Source: Balneolaceae bacterium (GTDB taxonomy: Bacteria > Bacteroidota > Rhodothermia > Balneolales > Balneolaceae). From it: 23,211 nt of DNA. The stretch is taken from contig SLAU01000183.1 in NCBI GenBank assembly GCA_007126675.1, positions 1 to 23,211 on the forward strand. The letters are read 5' to 3'. The notes beneath the pieces were generated by a model, which saw only the letters and a program-made list of their open reading frames with translations, made no database searches and was not told the DNA's origin. This document shows positions 15,344-22,741 of the stretch, one piece after another. Position numbers and translations under genes: made by a program. The stretch's first letter is position 1. The number at the start of each line of letters is the position of its first letter.

Positions 15344-15937
15344 TTATTTTCTTACATTATTTTTCAGTAACTCAGGTAAAGAATATGAAACCAGCAATAT
15401 TCCAGCTCCGGAACAAAGATTTGTTATTATTATTAGTAATTGCTCTTCCAAACCGGAATACCAATACACCCCATATCCAGCTAAAAGAAATATAAAGCCT
15501 CCAATCAGTGCCGGTTTACGGTTCATGTTACCTGCATACAAATAGATTATAAACAATGCTACAAATAGTGCAGTAGCCTGCAATATCATAAATAAAATGG
15601 CTAACAGGCCTTCTGAATCAACAAGAAAAACCAGTGCTGGAAATATGATAAGCGGTATGTAACTATACCAAACCGAACTTCTTACGTGTTGTGGTTTTGT
15701 GTAGTGTATTATTAAAAGCAAAACAACAAGTGCAGCTAATGTTGCGAAAGATATCGCTCCATTACCTAATGTTTCGGCTATATTTTCAGGAATATCAAAT
15801 TCTGCTGCCATCCGGATAATTACAGCAATTAACAAACTGATGTAAACAAAGCGTATATGATTTTGATAGATAATACGCCTGGATATGTAAATAGCTCCCA
15901 GTACACTGCCCAGAATTAAGAATATCTGGCTCCACAC
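15344..15937 (-). CDS. Multi-pass membrane protein of unknown function
   Basis: 197 residues with about six hydrophobic helices, for example the segments QIFLILGSVLGAIYI, FVYISLLIAVIIRMA, SFATLAALVVLLLII, IPLIIFPALVFLV, LFVALFIIYLYA and IGGFIFLLAGYGVYW. Loops are short and no catalytic or transport motif stands out. A basic C-terminus follows the last helix. It starts two bases after the stop of the helical protein gene upstream and 21 bases before the peroxiredoxin, so it sits in a likely transcript with nuoI. The family is not recognised. Confidence 0.7.
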   Translation of the reverse strand: MWSQIFLILGSVLGAIYISRRIIYQNHIRFVYISLLIAVIIRMAAEFDIPENIAETLGNGAISFATLAALVVLLLIIHYTKPQHVRSSVWYSYIPLIIFPALVFLVDSEGLLAILFMILQATALFVALFIIYLYAGNMNRKPALIGGFIFLLAGYGVYWYSGLEEQLLIIITNLCSGAGILLVSYSLPELLKNNVRK

Positions 15938-15939
15938 GG

Positions 15940-16503
15940 TTAATTATCTCCGTTAGTTTCGCGTTGTTGGGCCCGCATGTTTACCTCTCTATTTTGTCGC
16001 TTATTGTTCTGATAAATAAGTATCAGATCTGCTATTTCTTTTAAAATTGCCCTCTCCTCCTTTACCATTCGATTTGCAAAATCATAAAGTGAAATTATAT
16101 GATCATCTTTATCTTTAATCCCTCTCTCCCAGTCAATTAGAGGTACCTTTCTAAAAACATTAATAAGTCCGGCTCTGTGCTTAATGATTTTATTAAGAAT
16201 TTTTTGGACGTCAGAATCTTCCGGGTCAGGTGTTTCGAATGTTTCTGAGTAATGCTTAAAACCGGATAGAACCAGCATTCTTGGGCTCTTTATAACTTTT
16301 TCTAAGATCGGCCGGAAATATTCAGATTGTGCGTGATCAATCAGACACAATTTCTGGTAGATTGACATTCCGTCCTGGGGAACTTCAGAATATGGAACAG
16401 CGTCAATAACATATTTTAAAGCTTCCGCTTCATCCTGAAGGTATTCGGCATCTTCGATCAGAGCTTCGAAATTTTCCTGGGTTACCTCCTGACCTGTCAT
16501 CAT
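15940..16503 (-). CDS. DinB-like helical protein (tentative)
   Basis: 187 residues, mostly alpha-helical, soluble. The pattern of an N-terminal acidic helix, a helix with LCLIDHAQSEYFRPILEKVI (His57), a short linker and a final helix LYDFANRMVKEERAILKEI resembles the DinB/DfrB four-helix bundle. The second HxxxH pair that completes the metal site in classical DinB proteins is not evident, so a catalytic role is doubtful. The last 25 residues are polar and probably disordered. It is placed 16 bases after nuoI and two bases before a membrane-protein gene. Function unknown. Confidence 0.5.
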   Translation of the reverse strand: MMTGQEVTQENFEALIEDAEYLQDEAEALKYVIDAVPYSEVPQDGMSIYQKLCLIDHAQSEYFRPILEKVIKSPRMLVLSGFKHYSETFETPDPEDSDVQKILNKIIKHRAGLINVFRKVPLIDWERGIKDKDDHIISLYDFANRMVKEERAILKEIADLILIYQNNKRQNREVNMRAQQRETNGDN

Positions 16504-16519
16504 ATTAACAAGAGTTCAC

Positions 16520-17203
16520 TTAAACGGACCAATGCTTTGATGCTTCAACAGAATCGTTTCTTTTTTGTTGCTCAAGCATATCTACCAGAGACAAGCCGGT
16601 GTTCCAATCTGTATCACGGTCTCTTACAGAATGGATATTATTTTCCTGCTGGAAGTTCCAGAACTGTCCGAATTGACGATTTTTGTATTCACGAAGAAAA
16701 TCAAGCCTTTCTTTCAAATCTTCTTTAGGTACAAGCAGGCGTTCTTTATCATAAACCGCCTCTTCTCTTGACTCAAATACGATATCATAGTCCTTACTCA
16801 TCACAATTGCTTCCTCAGGACATACTTCTTCACAATATCCGCAATAAATACAGCGAAGCATATTAATCTCAAAAAACTCAGGGTATCTTTCTTTAGGGTC
16901 TTCATTTTCGCTGGCCTGCATACTAATTGCAAGCGGCGGACACGCCCTTGCACATAAACCGCAGGCAACGCATCTCTCCTGCCCGTTATCTTCAACTAAA
17001 ACCGGACGACCTCTGAAAATTGATGGCGGTTCCCACTTTTCTTCGGGATAATTCATCGTAAATGTGGGCGCAAACATTTGTTTAAATGTATATATAAGGC
17101 CTTTAAAAATCTCAGGCAGATATATTTTTTCAAGAAATGAGAATTTCCGTTCTCGTTTATAATCTTCATTTAGCGCATTTGCTACGGGCTGGTCAAGACT
17201 CAT
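16520..17203 (-). CDS. nuoI: NADH-quinone oxidoreductase subunit I (NuoI), isolated gene
   Basis: 227 residues. Two 4Fe-4S binding motifs are complete: Cys78, Cys81, Cys84, Cys88-Pro and Cys118, Cys121, Cys124, Cys128-Pro (clusters N6a/N6b). The N-terminal amphipathic region (FLEKIYLPEIFKGLIYTFK) and the PEEKWEPPSIFRGRPVL lead-in to the first cluster are NuoI-like rather than generic ferredoxin. The protein carries electrons from the NADH module toward the quinone site of complex I. The C-terminal tail after residue 150 is longer than in E. coli NuoI. No other nuo gene lies in the window; it is flanked by der (93-base gap) and a helical protein. Confidence 0.88.
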   Translation of the reverse strand: MSLDQPVANALNEDYKRERKFSFLEKIYLPEIFKGLIYTFKQMFAPTFTMNYPEEKWEPPSIFRGRPVLVEDNGQERCVACGLCARACPPLAISMQASENEDPKERYPEFFEINMLRCIYCGYCEEVCPEEAIVMSKDYDIVFESREEAVYDKERLLVPKEDLKERLDFLREYKNRQFGQFWNFQQENNIHSVRDRDTDWNTGLSLVDMLEQQKRNDSVEASKHWSV

Positions 17204-17296
17204 CGGAAATATACGTCTGTATGGTTTTCTGTTATCAGTTGCGAAAAATAACCTTTTCGGTACTACCGTTCAATGAATTTATACGAATAATAGTTT

Positions 17297-18607
17297 CTAT
17301 TTTTGTCTGAAAATCATTGTTATAGGCACGCCAATAAATCCAAACTCTTCTCTGAGCTTGTTTTCGATAAAACGCCTGTAGTTTGACGGAAGTTCTTCAG
17401 GGTTATTCATAAAAAACTTGAATACGGGAGGATTGCTTTTGACCTGTACAGCATACTGTATTTTAAGCTGCTTTCCCCTCTTCATTGGCAATGCTTTCTC
17501 CTTCAGAATTTTCTCGATAAAACTGTTCATTCTGGGGGTCGAAATCTCTTTTTTTCTTTCCTGCATTACTCGCTCCGACATCTCAATAACACGTTCTATA
17601 CGCTGCCCGGTCAAAGCAGATATTGAAATGATAGGGATATACGTAAGCTGCTTAATACGGCTGTAAATATATTCTTCAAACTCTTTCAGAAGATTTGTGT
17701 CTTTATCGGGGATGATATCCCATTTATTCAACACAATAACTATGCCCTTGTTGAACTTTTCAGCTTCTCTGATAATTCTCTTATCCTGTTCATCAAAACC
17801 CTGAGTTGCATCCAAAATAAGCACAACAACATGGGCTTCTTTAATTGATCTGTCAGTCCGTACCGTACTGTAAAACTCAATGTTCTCTTTAACTTTAGTT
17901 CGTTTTCTGAGTCCGGCTGTATCAACCAGAATATATTCTTTATCATTAAAAATGAGGCTGCTGTTTATAGAATCTCTTGTTGTGCCGGGAATATCGGTAA
18001 CTATACATCGTTCACTTTTCAATAGAGCATTCATTAAAGAGCTTTTACCAACATTTGGCCGTCCTACAAAGGCAATTTTTGGAGTTTTACTTTCTTCAGC
18101 TTTTTCATTATCTCCCGGCAGTAATTCTACAACTTTATCCAGCAAATCACCTGTTCCTGTTCCATTTAATGCAGATACGGGATAAAGCTCATCAAACCCC
18201 AGTTCGTAAAATTCAACGGTTTCCAGTTTTCGATTTTCATTATCACTTTTGTTAACCACTAAAAGGACCGGTTTATCCTGTTTGCGGAGTAGCGAAGCAA
18301 CTGATTTATCCAGTGTGTTCACTCCGCTTTCTACATCCACAACAAAAAGTATTACATCAGATTCTTCGATGGCAATATGCACCTGTTCACGAACACCCTG
18401 TGATATTACATTCATTTCGTCAGGTAAGTAACCGCCGGTGTCTATGATATTAAAATCGCGGCCATTCCAAAAAGCTTCACCGTAGTGCCTGTCTCTTGTA
18501 ACACCATATTCATCATGAACTATCGCTTTACGCTGACCTATCAGCCTATTGAATAGCGTAGATTTGCCAACATTTGGGCGCCCTACTATTGAAACCGTTG
18601 GTAACAT
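17297..18607 (-). CDS. der: GTPase Der (EngA), ribosome assembly
   Basis: 436 residues, essential GTPase needed for 50S ribosomal subunit assembly. Two tandem G domains are visible. The first has GRPNVGKS (9-16), DTGG (56-59) and NKSD (119-122). The second has GRPNVGKS (182-189), DTAG (229-232) and NKWD (294-297). A KH-like C-terminal domain fills about 350-436 and contains the LKIQYAVQVKSNPP segment. An acidic linker (NEKAEESKT) separates the two G domains. It is divergent from a small membrane-protein gene and upstream of nuoI on the same strand. Confidence 0.97.
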   Translation of the reverse strand: MLPTVSIVGRPNVGKSTLFNRLIGQRKAIVHDEYGVTRDRHYGEAFWNGRDFNIIDTGGYLPDEMNVISQGVREQVHIAIEESDVILFVVDVESGVNTLDKSVASLLRKQDKPVLLVVNKSDNENRKLETVEFYELGFDELYPVSALNGTGTGDLLDKVVELLPGDNEKAEESKTPKIAFVGRPNVGKSSLMNALLKSERCIVTDIPGTTRDSINSSLIFNDKEYILVDTAGLRKRTKVKENIEFYSTVRTDRSIKEAHVVVLILDATQGFDEQDKRIIREAEKFNKGIVIVLNKWDIIPDKDTNLLKEFEEYIYSRIKQLTYIPIISISALTGQRIERVIEMSERVMQERKKEISTPRMNSFIEKILKEKALPMKRGKQLKIQYAVQVKSNPPVFKFFMNNPEELPSNYRRFIENKLREEFGFIGVPITMIFRQK

Positions 18608-18671
18608 CTGACTGTGAATATTGTTAAGTTATTTGATAATTATTTTAAGGTACGAATTTTATAGTAAGGAA

Positions 18672-18908
18672 ATGATTGAAACTGTATATGGTAACTTCGG
18701 ATTTGTAGGCTCGCTTGTTGTATCGCTGGCGATTTTCTTTTTCTTCATTTTTTGGATGGCCGGTGTTGCCGGTATCTGCCAGGAGAATGATGAAGATGGA
18801 AAGACACCACTTTTTCTTTTATTTCTCGCAATCATAATTCCTGTTTATCCCGTTGCCTGGATTCTAATTACTATGATTAAACAAAAGAGAGAGCTTCGCC
18901 GCCTTTAA
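18672..18908 (+). CDS. Small two-helix membrane protein
   Basis: 78 residues from the ATG at 18672, with membrane helices at about 11-33 and 43-65 separated by an acidic loop (QENDEDGK), and a basic tail (KQKRELRRL). A longer frame opens at a TTG at 18621, but that reading adds a hydrophobic stretch before the first helix and has no ribosome site, so I chose the ATG. An AAGGA lies at 18666-18670, only one base from the ATG, too close to be a good ribosome site. The family is not recognised. The gene converges on the helicase gene with a ten-base gap and diverges from der. Confidence 0.5.
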   Translation: MIETVYGNFGFVGSLVVSLAIFFFFIFWMAGVAGICQENDEDGKTPLFLLFLAIIIPVYPVAWILITMIKQKRELRRL

Positions 18909-18918
18909 TTTTTCATCC

Positions 18919-20934
18919 TTACTCAGTTAACTTGTTTTTTCCTTCCTCAAGCTGATTATCATTATGTGATTCCTCGACAAGCATCCACGGTTCAAGAATT
19001 GATTCTGGAATATTATCTAAGAACCTGGATGGTTTCGAAAAGTAGTCGCCGTAATAGCTTTGGTATAAAGCCGGGTATGAGATAAAAAGTTGATTTTTTG
19101 CCCTTGTGATTGCTACATAAAAGAGCCTTAATTCTTCCTGGATCTGATCATCACTGTCGAGTGAATAACCGGATGGTATGATACCATCAAGGCACTGAAT
19201 TATAAAAGCAGTATCCCACTCAAGCCCTTTTGCGGAATGAATAGTGCTCAGTGTTAGCGGCGCTTCATCATTTTCAGAGGCTTCACTGTCGATCACTGTA
19301 GATTCAATCGGATCCAGTGCAATTTCTTCAAGCAATGATTGTACAGTTCCGTACCTGCCTGATATGTCAACAAATGTCTCAAGATCGCGCATCCGTTTGG
19401 GGTAATCATCAAACCGTTTTTTACAGAAACTCCTGTAGTATTCCACAACCAGTTCAAGCATTTCAGAAACTGAACCTTCAACATTTTTCATGGTGCGGAA
19501 TAAAGTAGCCAGAGCTTTTAATTGTTCTCTGTATCTCTCATTTGTAATACTCTCAAGATCCGGCTGAAGCGGATTGGTACTGTTCTGTGCAATTTTGAAT
19601 AATTCAGATGCTGTTTTAGGCCCGATACCTTCAAGTAGCATAAATACGCGGTTCCACGATATCAGATCTTTCGGGTTTACAAATACACGAAGATGTGAAA
19701 GCACATCTTTCACATGCGCAGCTTCTGTAAACTTTTGCCCGCCAAATTTTCTGAAAGGTATTTTCTTGTTATTCAATTCTACTTCAAGGTCAAACGAATC
19801 CCTTCCGTTGCGGAATAATACAGCGATATCATTCAGCTCTTTCCCCTCTTCCCTCATTTGCAATATCATTTGCGTAACAAACCGACTTTGGTCATTTACT
19901 GTTGCTGCTTTTACCAGGCCGGGTAATGAACCTTTTCCAAGATCGGAATACAAATCTTTTTCGAATTTGTCGGTTGCTTCTGCCAGTAGTTTGTTTGCGA
20001 GATCAAGGATTCGGGATGTTGAGCGGTAGTTTTCTTCAAGCTTTATCACTTTGCAATTTTGATAGGTTTTGGGAAAACGAAGCATATTTTTGTGATCAGC
20101 TCCACGGAATGAGTAGATACTTTGGACATCATCCCCAACAACCATCACATTTCCGTGAACACTCGAAAACAACTGCACCAGTTCATCCTGTAACCTGTTG
20201 GTGTCCTGGTATTCATCTACAAGTATCTGCACAAGCTTTGAGGAGACCTGCTGCCGAACGTTGTCATTATTCTGAAGAAGATTCCGGGTATTTACAAGCA
20301 GATCATCAAAATCCATTACAAAATGATCGGTTTTGTATTGATGATAGTGATCATTTAGCTGCACAATCTGATCTGTCCATTCCATAAACTGCGGGTATTC
20401 ATTTTCTAACAGCTTGGGAATTTCGATCTGACGGTTAACTGAACCTGAAAAGATGGAGTAAAGTGTAGATTTTTGAGGGAATCGTTTTCCACCCTTTTTA
20501 AAATTAAGCTGCGATCTCAGAAACTGAATAACCTGCATTGAATCGGCTGCATCCAGAATAGTGAAGTTATCCGGATAACCGATTTCGTTTGAATGCTTGC
20601 GTAATACCGAACTGCAATAGTGATGAAAAGTACCGCCTTTTACCAGCCTGCATCTTTGATCCAGAATCTCCCCTGCCCTTTGCAGCATTTCAAAAGCTGC
20701 TCTTCGTGTGAATGTAAGCAGAAGAATATTCGCCGGATCCGTTCCGCTTTCAATTAGACGTGCAACACGGTAGGTCAGTGTTCTTGTTTTACCAGTACCT
20801 GCACCTGCAGCCACAAGAACCGGCCCACTCTGGTGCATGACAGCTTCTAACTGGGCAGAATTTAGTTTTTCTTTATATGGGATTGTAAATGATTCGGGTG
20901 AGTTCTCATCACGGGATAAAACGAACTTTTTCAT
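18919..20934 (-). CDS. UvrD/PcrA/Rep-family ATP-dependent DNA helicase
   Basis: 671 residues, superfamily 1A 3'-5' helicase. The motifs appear in order: Q motif LNSAQLEAV, Walker A AAGAGTGKT (42-50), motif Ia LLTFTRRAA, Walker B VDEYQDT (239-245), motif III GDDVQSIYSFRGA (267-279), motif IV LEENYRS, motif V STIHSAKGLEWD and motif VI FYVAITRAKNQLF. Its length is slightly shorter than UvrD (about 720). It lacks the RecB-type nuclease domain and looks like a repair or replication-restart helicase. I cannot tell PcrA, Rep and UvrD apart by eye. The gene upstream is separated by the 737-base hairpin region, where its promoter must lie. It converges on the small membrane-protein gene with a ten-base gap. 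Confidence 0.93.
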   Translation of the reverse strand: MKKFVLSRDENSPESFTIPYKEKLNSAQLEAVMHQSGPVLVAAGAGTGKTRTLTYRVARLIESGTDPANILLLTFTRRAAFEMLQRAGEILDQRCRLVKGGTFHHYCSSVLRKHSNEIGYPDNFTILDAADSMQVIQFLRSQLNFKKGGKRFPQKSTLYSIFSGSVNRQIEIPKLLENEYPQFMEWTDQIVQLNDHYHQYKTDHFVMDFDDLLVNTRNLLQNNDNVRQQVSSKLVQILVDEYQDTNRLQDELVQLFSSVHGNVMVVGDDVQSIYSFRGADHKNMLRFPKTYQNCKVIKLEENYRSTSRILDLANKLLAEATDKFEKDLYSDLGKGSLPGLVKAATVNDQSRFVTQMILQMREEGKELNDIAVLFRNGRDSFDLEVELNNKKIPFRKFGGQKFTEAAHVKDVLSHLRVFVNPKDLISWNRVFMLLEGIGPKTASELFKIAQNSTNPLQPDLESITNERYREQLKALATLFRTMKNVEGSVSEMLELVVEYYRSFCKKRFDDYPKRMRDLETFVDISGRYGTVQSLLEEIALDPIESTVIDSEASENDEAPLTLSTIHSAKGLEWDTAFIIQCLDGIIPSGYSLDSDDQIQEELRLFYVAITRAKNQLFISYPALYQSYYGDYFSKPSRFLDNIPESILEPWMLVEESHNDNQLEEGKNKLTE

Positions 20935-21082
20935 ACCTGAAAACTAATAAAAAGCTCAATATGTAAAAAATATGTTTGAGGTTTGGGTTTGTGGTATTGC
21001 TGATTAATTTTTTTATCGTCAGTTTCTACAAAATAATCCTGCCATGCAGTCTAAAGTGCCGGTAGGCACGTTTCATTTTGTA

Positions 21083-21104
21083 ACCCGGTGATTTATCGCC
21101 GGGT
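21083..21104. repeat. Palindrome with 10-pair stem (relative of 21298-21317)
   Basis: ACCCGGTGAT at 21083-21092 pairs with ATCGCCGGGT at 21095-21104 (one G-T wobble) over a TT loop. It shares its stem with the palindrome at 21298-21317, so the array contains at least two copies of one unit. Confidence 0.7.
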
Positions 21105-21127
21105 AAAAAAAAGCACTTACCACAAAA

Positions 21128-21176
21128 AACCATCGGGCACGCAGGAACGAAAGCAACTGCACTCTATCCGATGGTT
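21128..21176. repeat. Nine-pair inverted repeat with 31-base loop
   Basis: AACCATCGG (21128-21136) pairs perfectly with CCGATGGTT (21168-21176). A smaller GCAG/CTGC pair (21141-21144, 21157-21160) lies inside the loop. Read on the minus strand the right end of the stem runs into a T-run, so it could also act as a terminator for transcripts coming from the acyl-CoA reductase gene. Confidence 0.5.
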
Positions 21177-21297
21177 ACCTGACAAAATCTTGATCAACGC
21201 CACCCCCACTGAGCACCCAATTTGAAATGTGGTAGAAAGGGAGCCTTATACAAATGGATCGTACCTACGGTACTTACGCAGCGGCGATGGTTTCAGT

Positions 21298-21317
21298 CCC
21301 GGTGATGAATCACCGGG
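21298..21317. repeat. Perfect palindrome CCCGGTGATGAATCACCGGG
   Basis: A nine-pair perfect stem with a two-base GA loop, the cleanest palindrome in the array, matching the unit at 21083-21104 in its stem sequence. Confidence 0.75.
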
Positions 21318-21428
21318 TTAACCCAAAGGGACGGCTTTGCCGCAACATTGGCCGTGCCTAACGGCACTCTATACTGTTTTTTTGTGCCATTTAACCATCA
21401 GAAAAGTTCCAACGGGATAGGAGCATAG

Positions 21429-21574
21429 CATGGGACGAAGTCCTATGTCTAGAAGAATTAATATTTTTTGAGAGCACCAACGGTGCGAAAGCCACTCTCA
21501 AACCTGACCGGGCTTGCGCTCTTTCAGAGCTTTTATAGGAGATTGGTATTTTTTTCATAGGACTGTGTCCCATG
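21429..21574. repeat. Segment bounded by two mirrored 19-base hairpins
   Basis: The left hairpin at 21429-21447 reads CATGGGAC-GAA-GTCCTATG. The right hairpin at 21556-21574 reads CATAGGAC-TGT-GTCCCATG. The right one is the reverse complement of the left at 17 of 19 positions, differing only in the loop. The 108 bases between them hold the GCACC/GGTGC and GCTCT/AGAGC hairpins. This looks like one repeat unit with inverted ends. Confidence 0.6.
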
Positions 21575-21657
21575 CTAATGCTTGTGCCTCTTCGAGGCGT
21601 ATTGGTTTTCCCAAAATGAAACTGAATAAACTTGAATTGTTATTTAGAGCTTAGCTC

Positions 21658-21690
21658 GCTTACAAAATTTATCAGACATATTTTGTAAGC
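21658..21690 (-). terminator. Hairpin at the 3' end of the acyl-CoA reductase gene
   Basis: GCTTACAAAAT (21658-21668) pairs perfectly with ATTTTGTAAGC (21680-21690) over an 11-base loop that contains the stop codon of the minus-strand gene. There is no T-tract after the stem on the minus strand, so it may protect or process the mRNA end rather than terminate it. Confidence 0.4.
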
Positions 21691-22739
21691 CATTGAATAG
21701 CATCGACTCCGTCCGGTTTCCAATCGATGGGCGGGCGCTGAGCATTTGCAAGAGGTTCAGTTTTAACTCCCTTAATCTCTACTTCCGGATCGGTTACATA
21801 TACCGATTGCAGTCCTTCCCCGAAGCGTTCCGCCAATTGTGATGTGGTTTCACGATCGCCGACCACCCAGTGTATCAATCCGGGAATTTCGGGTTCTGCG
21901 TCGGTCTCTTCAATTAAAAAACGCTCCAGCCATATCTGATGAATTCCAACCGCTTTGTTATACGCATATCTGTGGTACAAAAGCGGATCTTCCTTTGATG
22001 GTTCGATTAACCGTATCAAATATTCTTCAGCAAAATCGGTGATGTTACAGGCTTTTGACCTGAAACTAAACGGAGCCACAACCATAGCCACCGACCTGCA
22101 CCCGTTACCGCCATAGCGCATTGCTGCCTCAATAAGCATCCGCATGGTCTCAGATTCAAAGTCTTCGATGTGAGCAATAGAAAAATGGGCAGTACGGATC
22201 AGAGCTGGAACTGATCTGTCTGCAATGTTCAATTCTTCTAAAGTGTTAAACACTTTTTCAACAGATTGGGTTGATCCTGCAAACAAAACGGCATCCGCTT
22301 TTTCTTTTGGCAAATTTTGGATATCAATTGCCCAGTCACCTACATCAATTAATTTCTTTTCTGCTAATACCTTGAAAAAGGAAGGCATCAGATATGGATC
22401 TTTTCTGGATACTTTCCCGACATACCTGTGGCCGGTAAGCAGCACGGCTAACAGATCCTGCAGGCCAACCAGAGGAATATTTCCCGCATGCAGGCAAACC
22501 ACATTTTTTGGAGAAGCTGCTATGTCATCACGATGCTTTGAAACCCACTGTTTCAGTACTTCTTTCCGTAATGATTTCTTTAACCATTTGATCTGAAATC
22601 TGACATCATCACCCTCAAACAATTTCTCTTCGATTGTCTGAACAACAGCTTTTTTCAAATCGGTATTATCCGGGCGGAGCCATTCATCAATTGCTTCCTG
22701 TATTAAAGATATGTGATGCCTGATGGATCGGTTTTTCAT
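21672..22739 (-). CDS. Acyl-CoA reductase, LuxC-like
   Basis: 355 residues. It matches the LuxC family (PF05893) used for NADPH-dependent reduction of acyl thioesters to aldehydes. Visible are the CLHAGNIPLVGLQDLL stretch (82-97) and the active-site cysteine Cys214 in GGNGCRSV; RPPIDWKPDGV near the C-terminus also looks family-like. Bacterial-bioluminescence LuxC proteins are about 480 residues; this one is much shorter, as in non-luminous Bacteroidota. It starts two bases after the LuxE-like stop, so the two are one transcript. No luxA/luxB genes occur in the window, so a light-producing role is unlikely. The product is probably a fatty or other acyl aldehyde of unknown use. Confidence 0.82.
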   Translation of the reverse strand: MKNRSIRHHISLIQEAIDEWLRPDNTDLKKAVVQTIEEKLFEGDDVRFQIKWLKKSLRKEVLKQWVSKHRDDIAASPKNVVCLHAGNIPLVGLQDLLAVLLTGHRYVGKVSRKDPYLMPSFFKVLAEKKLIDVGDWAIDIQNLPKEKADAVLFAGSTQSVEKVFNTLEELNIADRSVPALIRTAHFSIAHIEDFESETMRMLIEAAMRYGGNGCRSVAMVVAPFSFRSKACNITDFAEEYLIRLIEPSKEDPLLYHRYAYNKAVGIHQIWLERFLIEETDAEPEIPGLIHWVVGDRETTSQLAERFGEGLQSVYVTDPEVEIKGVKTEPLANAQRPPIDWKPDGVDAIQWLTKYV

Positions 22740-22741
22740 GA

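Larger units (their letters stand above)
20935..21671. repeat. Dense array of short hairpins, gene-free
   Basis: This 737-base stretch holds no convincing gene. It contains many perfect or near-perfect short palindromes. GTGCC-GGTA-GGCAC lies at 21056-21069, GTACC-TAC-GGTAC at 21261-21273, CGGC-TTT-GCCG at 21332-21342 and GTGCC-TAAC-GGCAC at 21354-21367. GCACC-AAC-GGTGC lies at 21474-21486, nested in a TTGAGAG/CTCTCAA arm pair spanning 21468-21501. GCTCT-TTC-AGAGC is at 21518-21530 and GCCTC-TTC-GAGGC at 21586-21598. Larger palindromes are listed separately. The hairpins share loop patterns but are not a regular tandem repeat. It resembles the interspersed palindromic sequences of Bacteroidota genomes, such as REP-type elements moved by RAYT transposases; no transposase gene is present here. 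Confidence 0.7.

Noticed and set aside
18621..18671. TTG start giving a 95-residue version of the small membrane protein.
   Set aside because: No ribosome site supports the TTG and the added residues do not extend a recognisable domain; the ATG at 18672 gives a normal two-helix protein.
19574..20387. Two long plus-strand frames (151 and 161 codons) opposite the helicase gene.
   Set aside because: They are antisense shadows of a helicase that has all SF1 motifs in order; they overlap each other and show no recognisable domain.
21128..21250. Resemblance of the 21128-21176 stem region to a riboswitch or other known structured RNA.
   Set aside because: I could not match it to a known aptamer core and it does not lie just upstream of a gene in the correct orientation; it is better treated as part of the repeat array.
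21391..21573. A 60-codon minus-strand open frame in the hairpin array.
   Set aside because: It lies entirely within the palindromic repeats, its sequence is a by-product of hairpin stems, and no family, ribosome site or neighbour supports it as a gene.
20935..21671. Possible CRISPR array.
   Set aside because: The palindromes are not identical, differ in length and are not regularly spaced, and no cas gene is present.
22225..22596. A 123-codon plus-strand frame opposite the LuxC-like gene.
   Set aside because: It is a shadow of the acyl-CoA reductase coding sequence, which has a conserved active-site motif and a paired LuxE gene.
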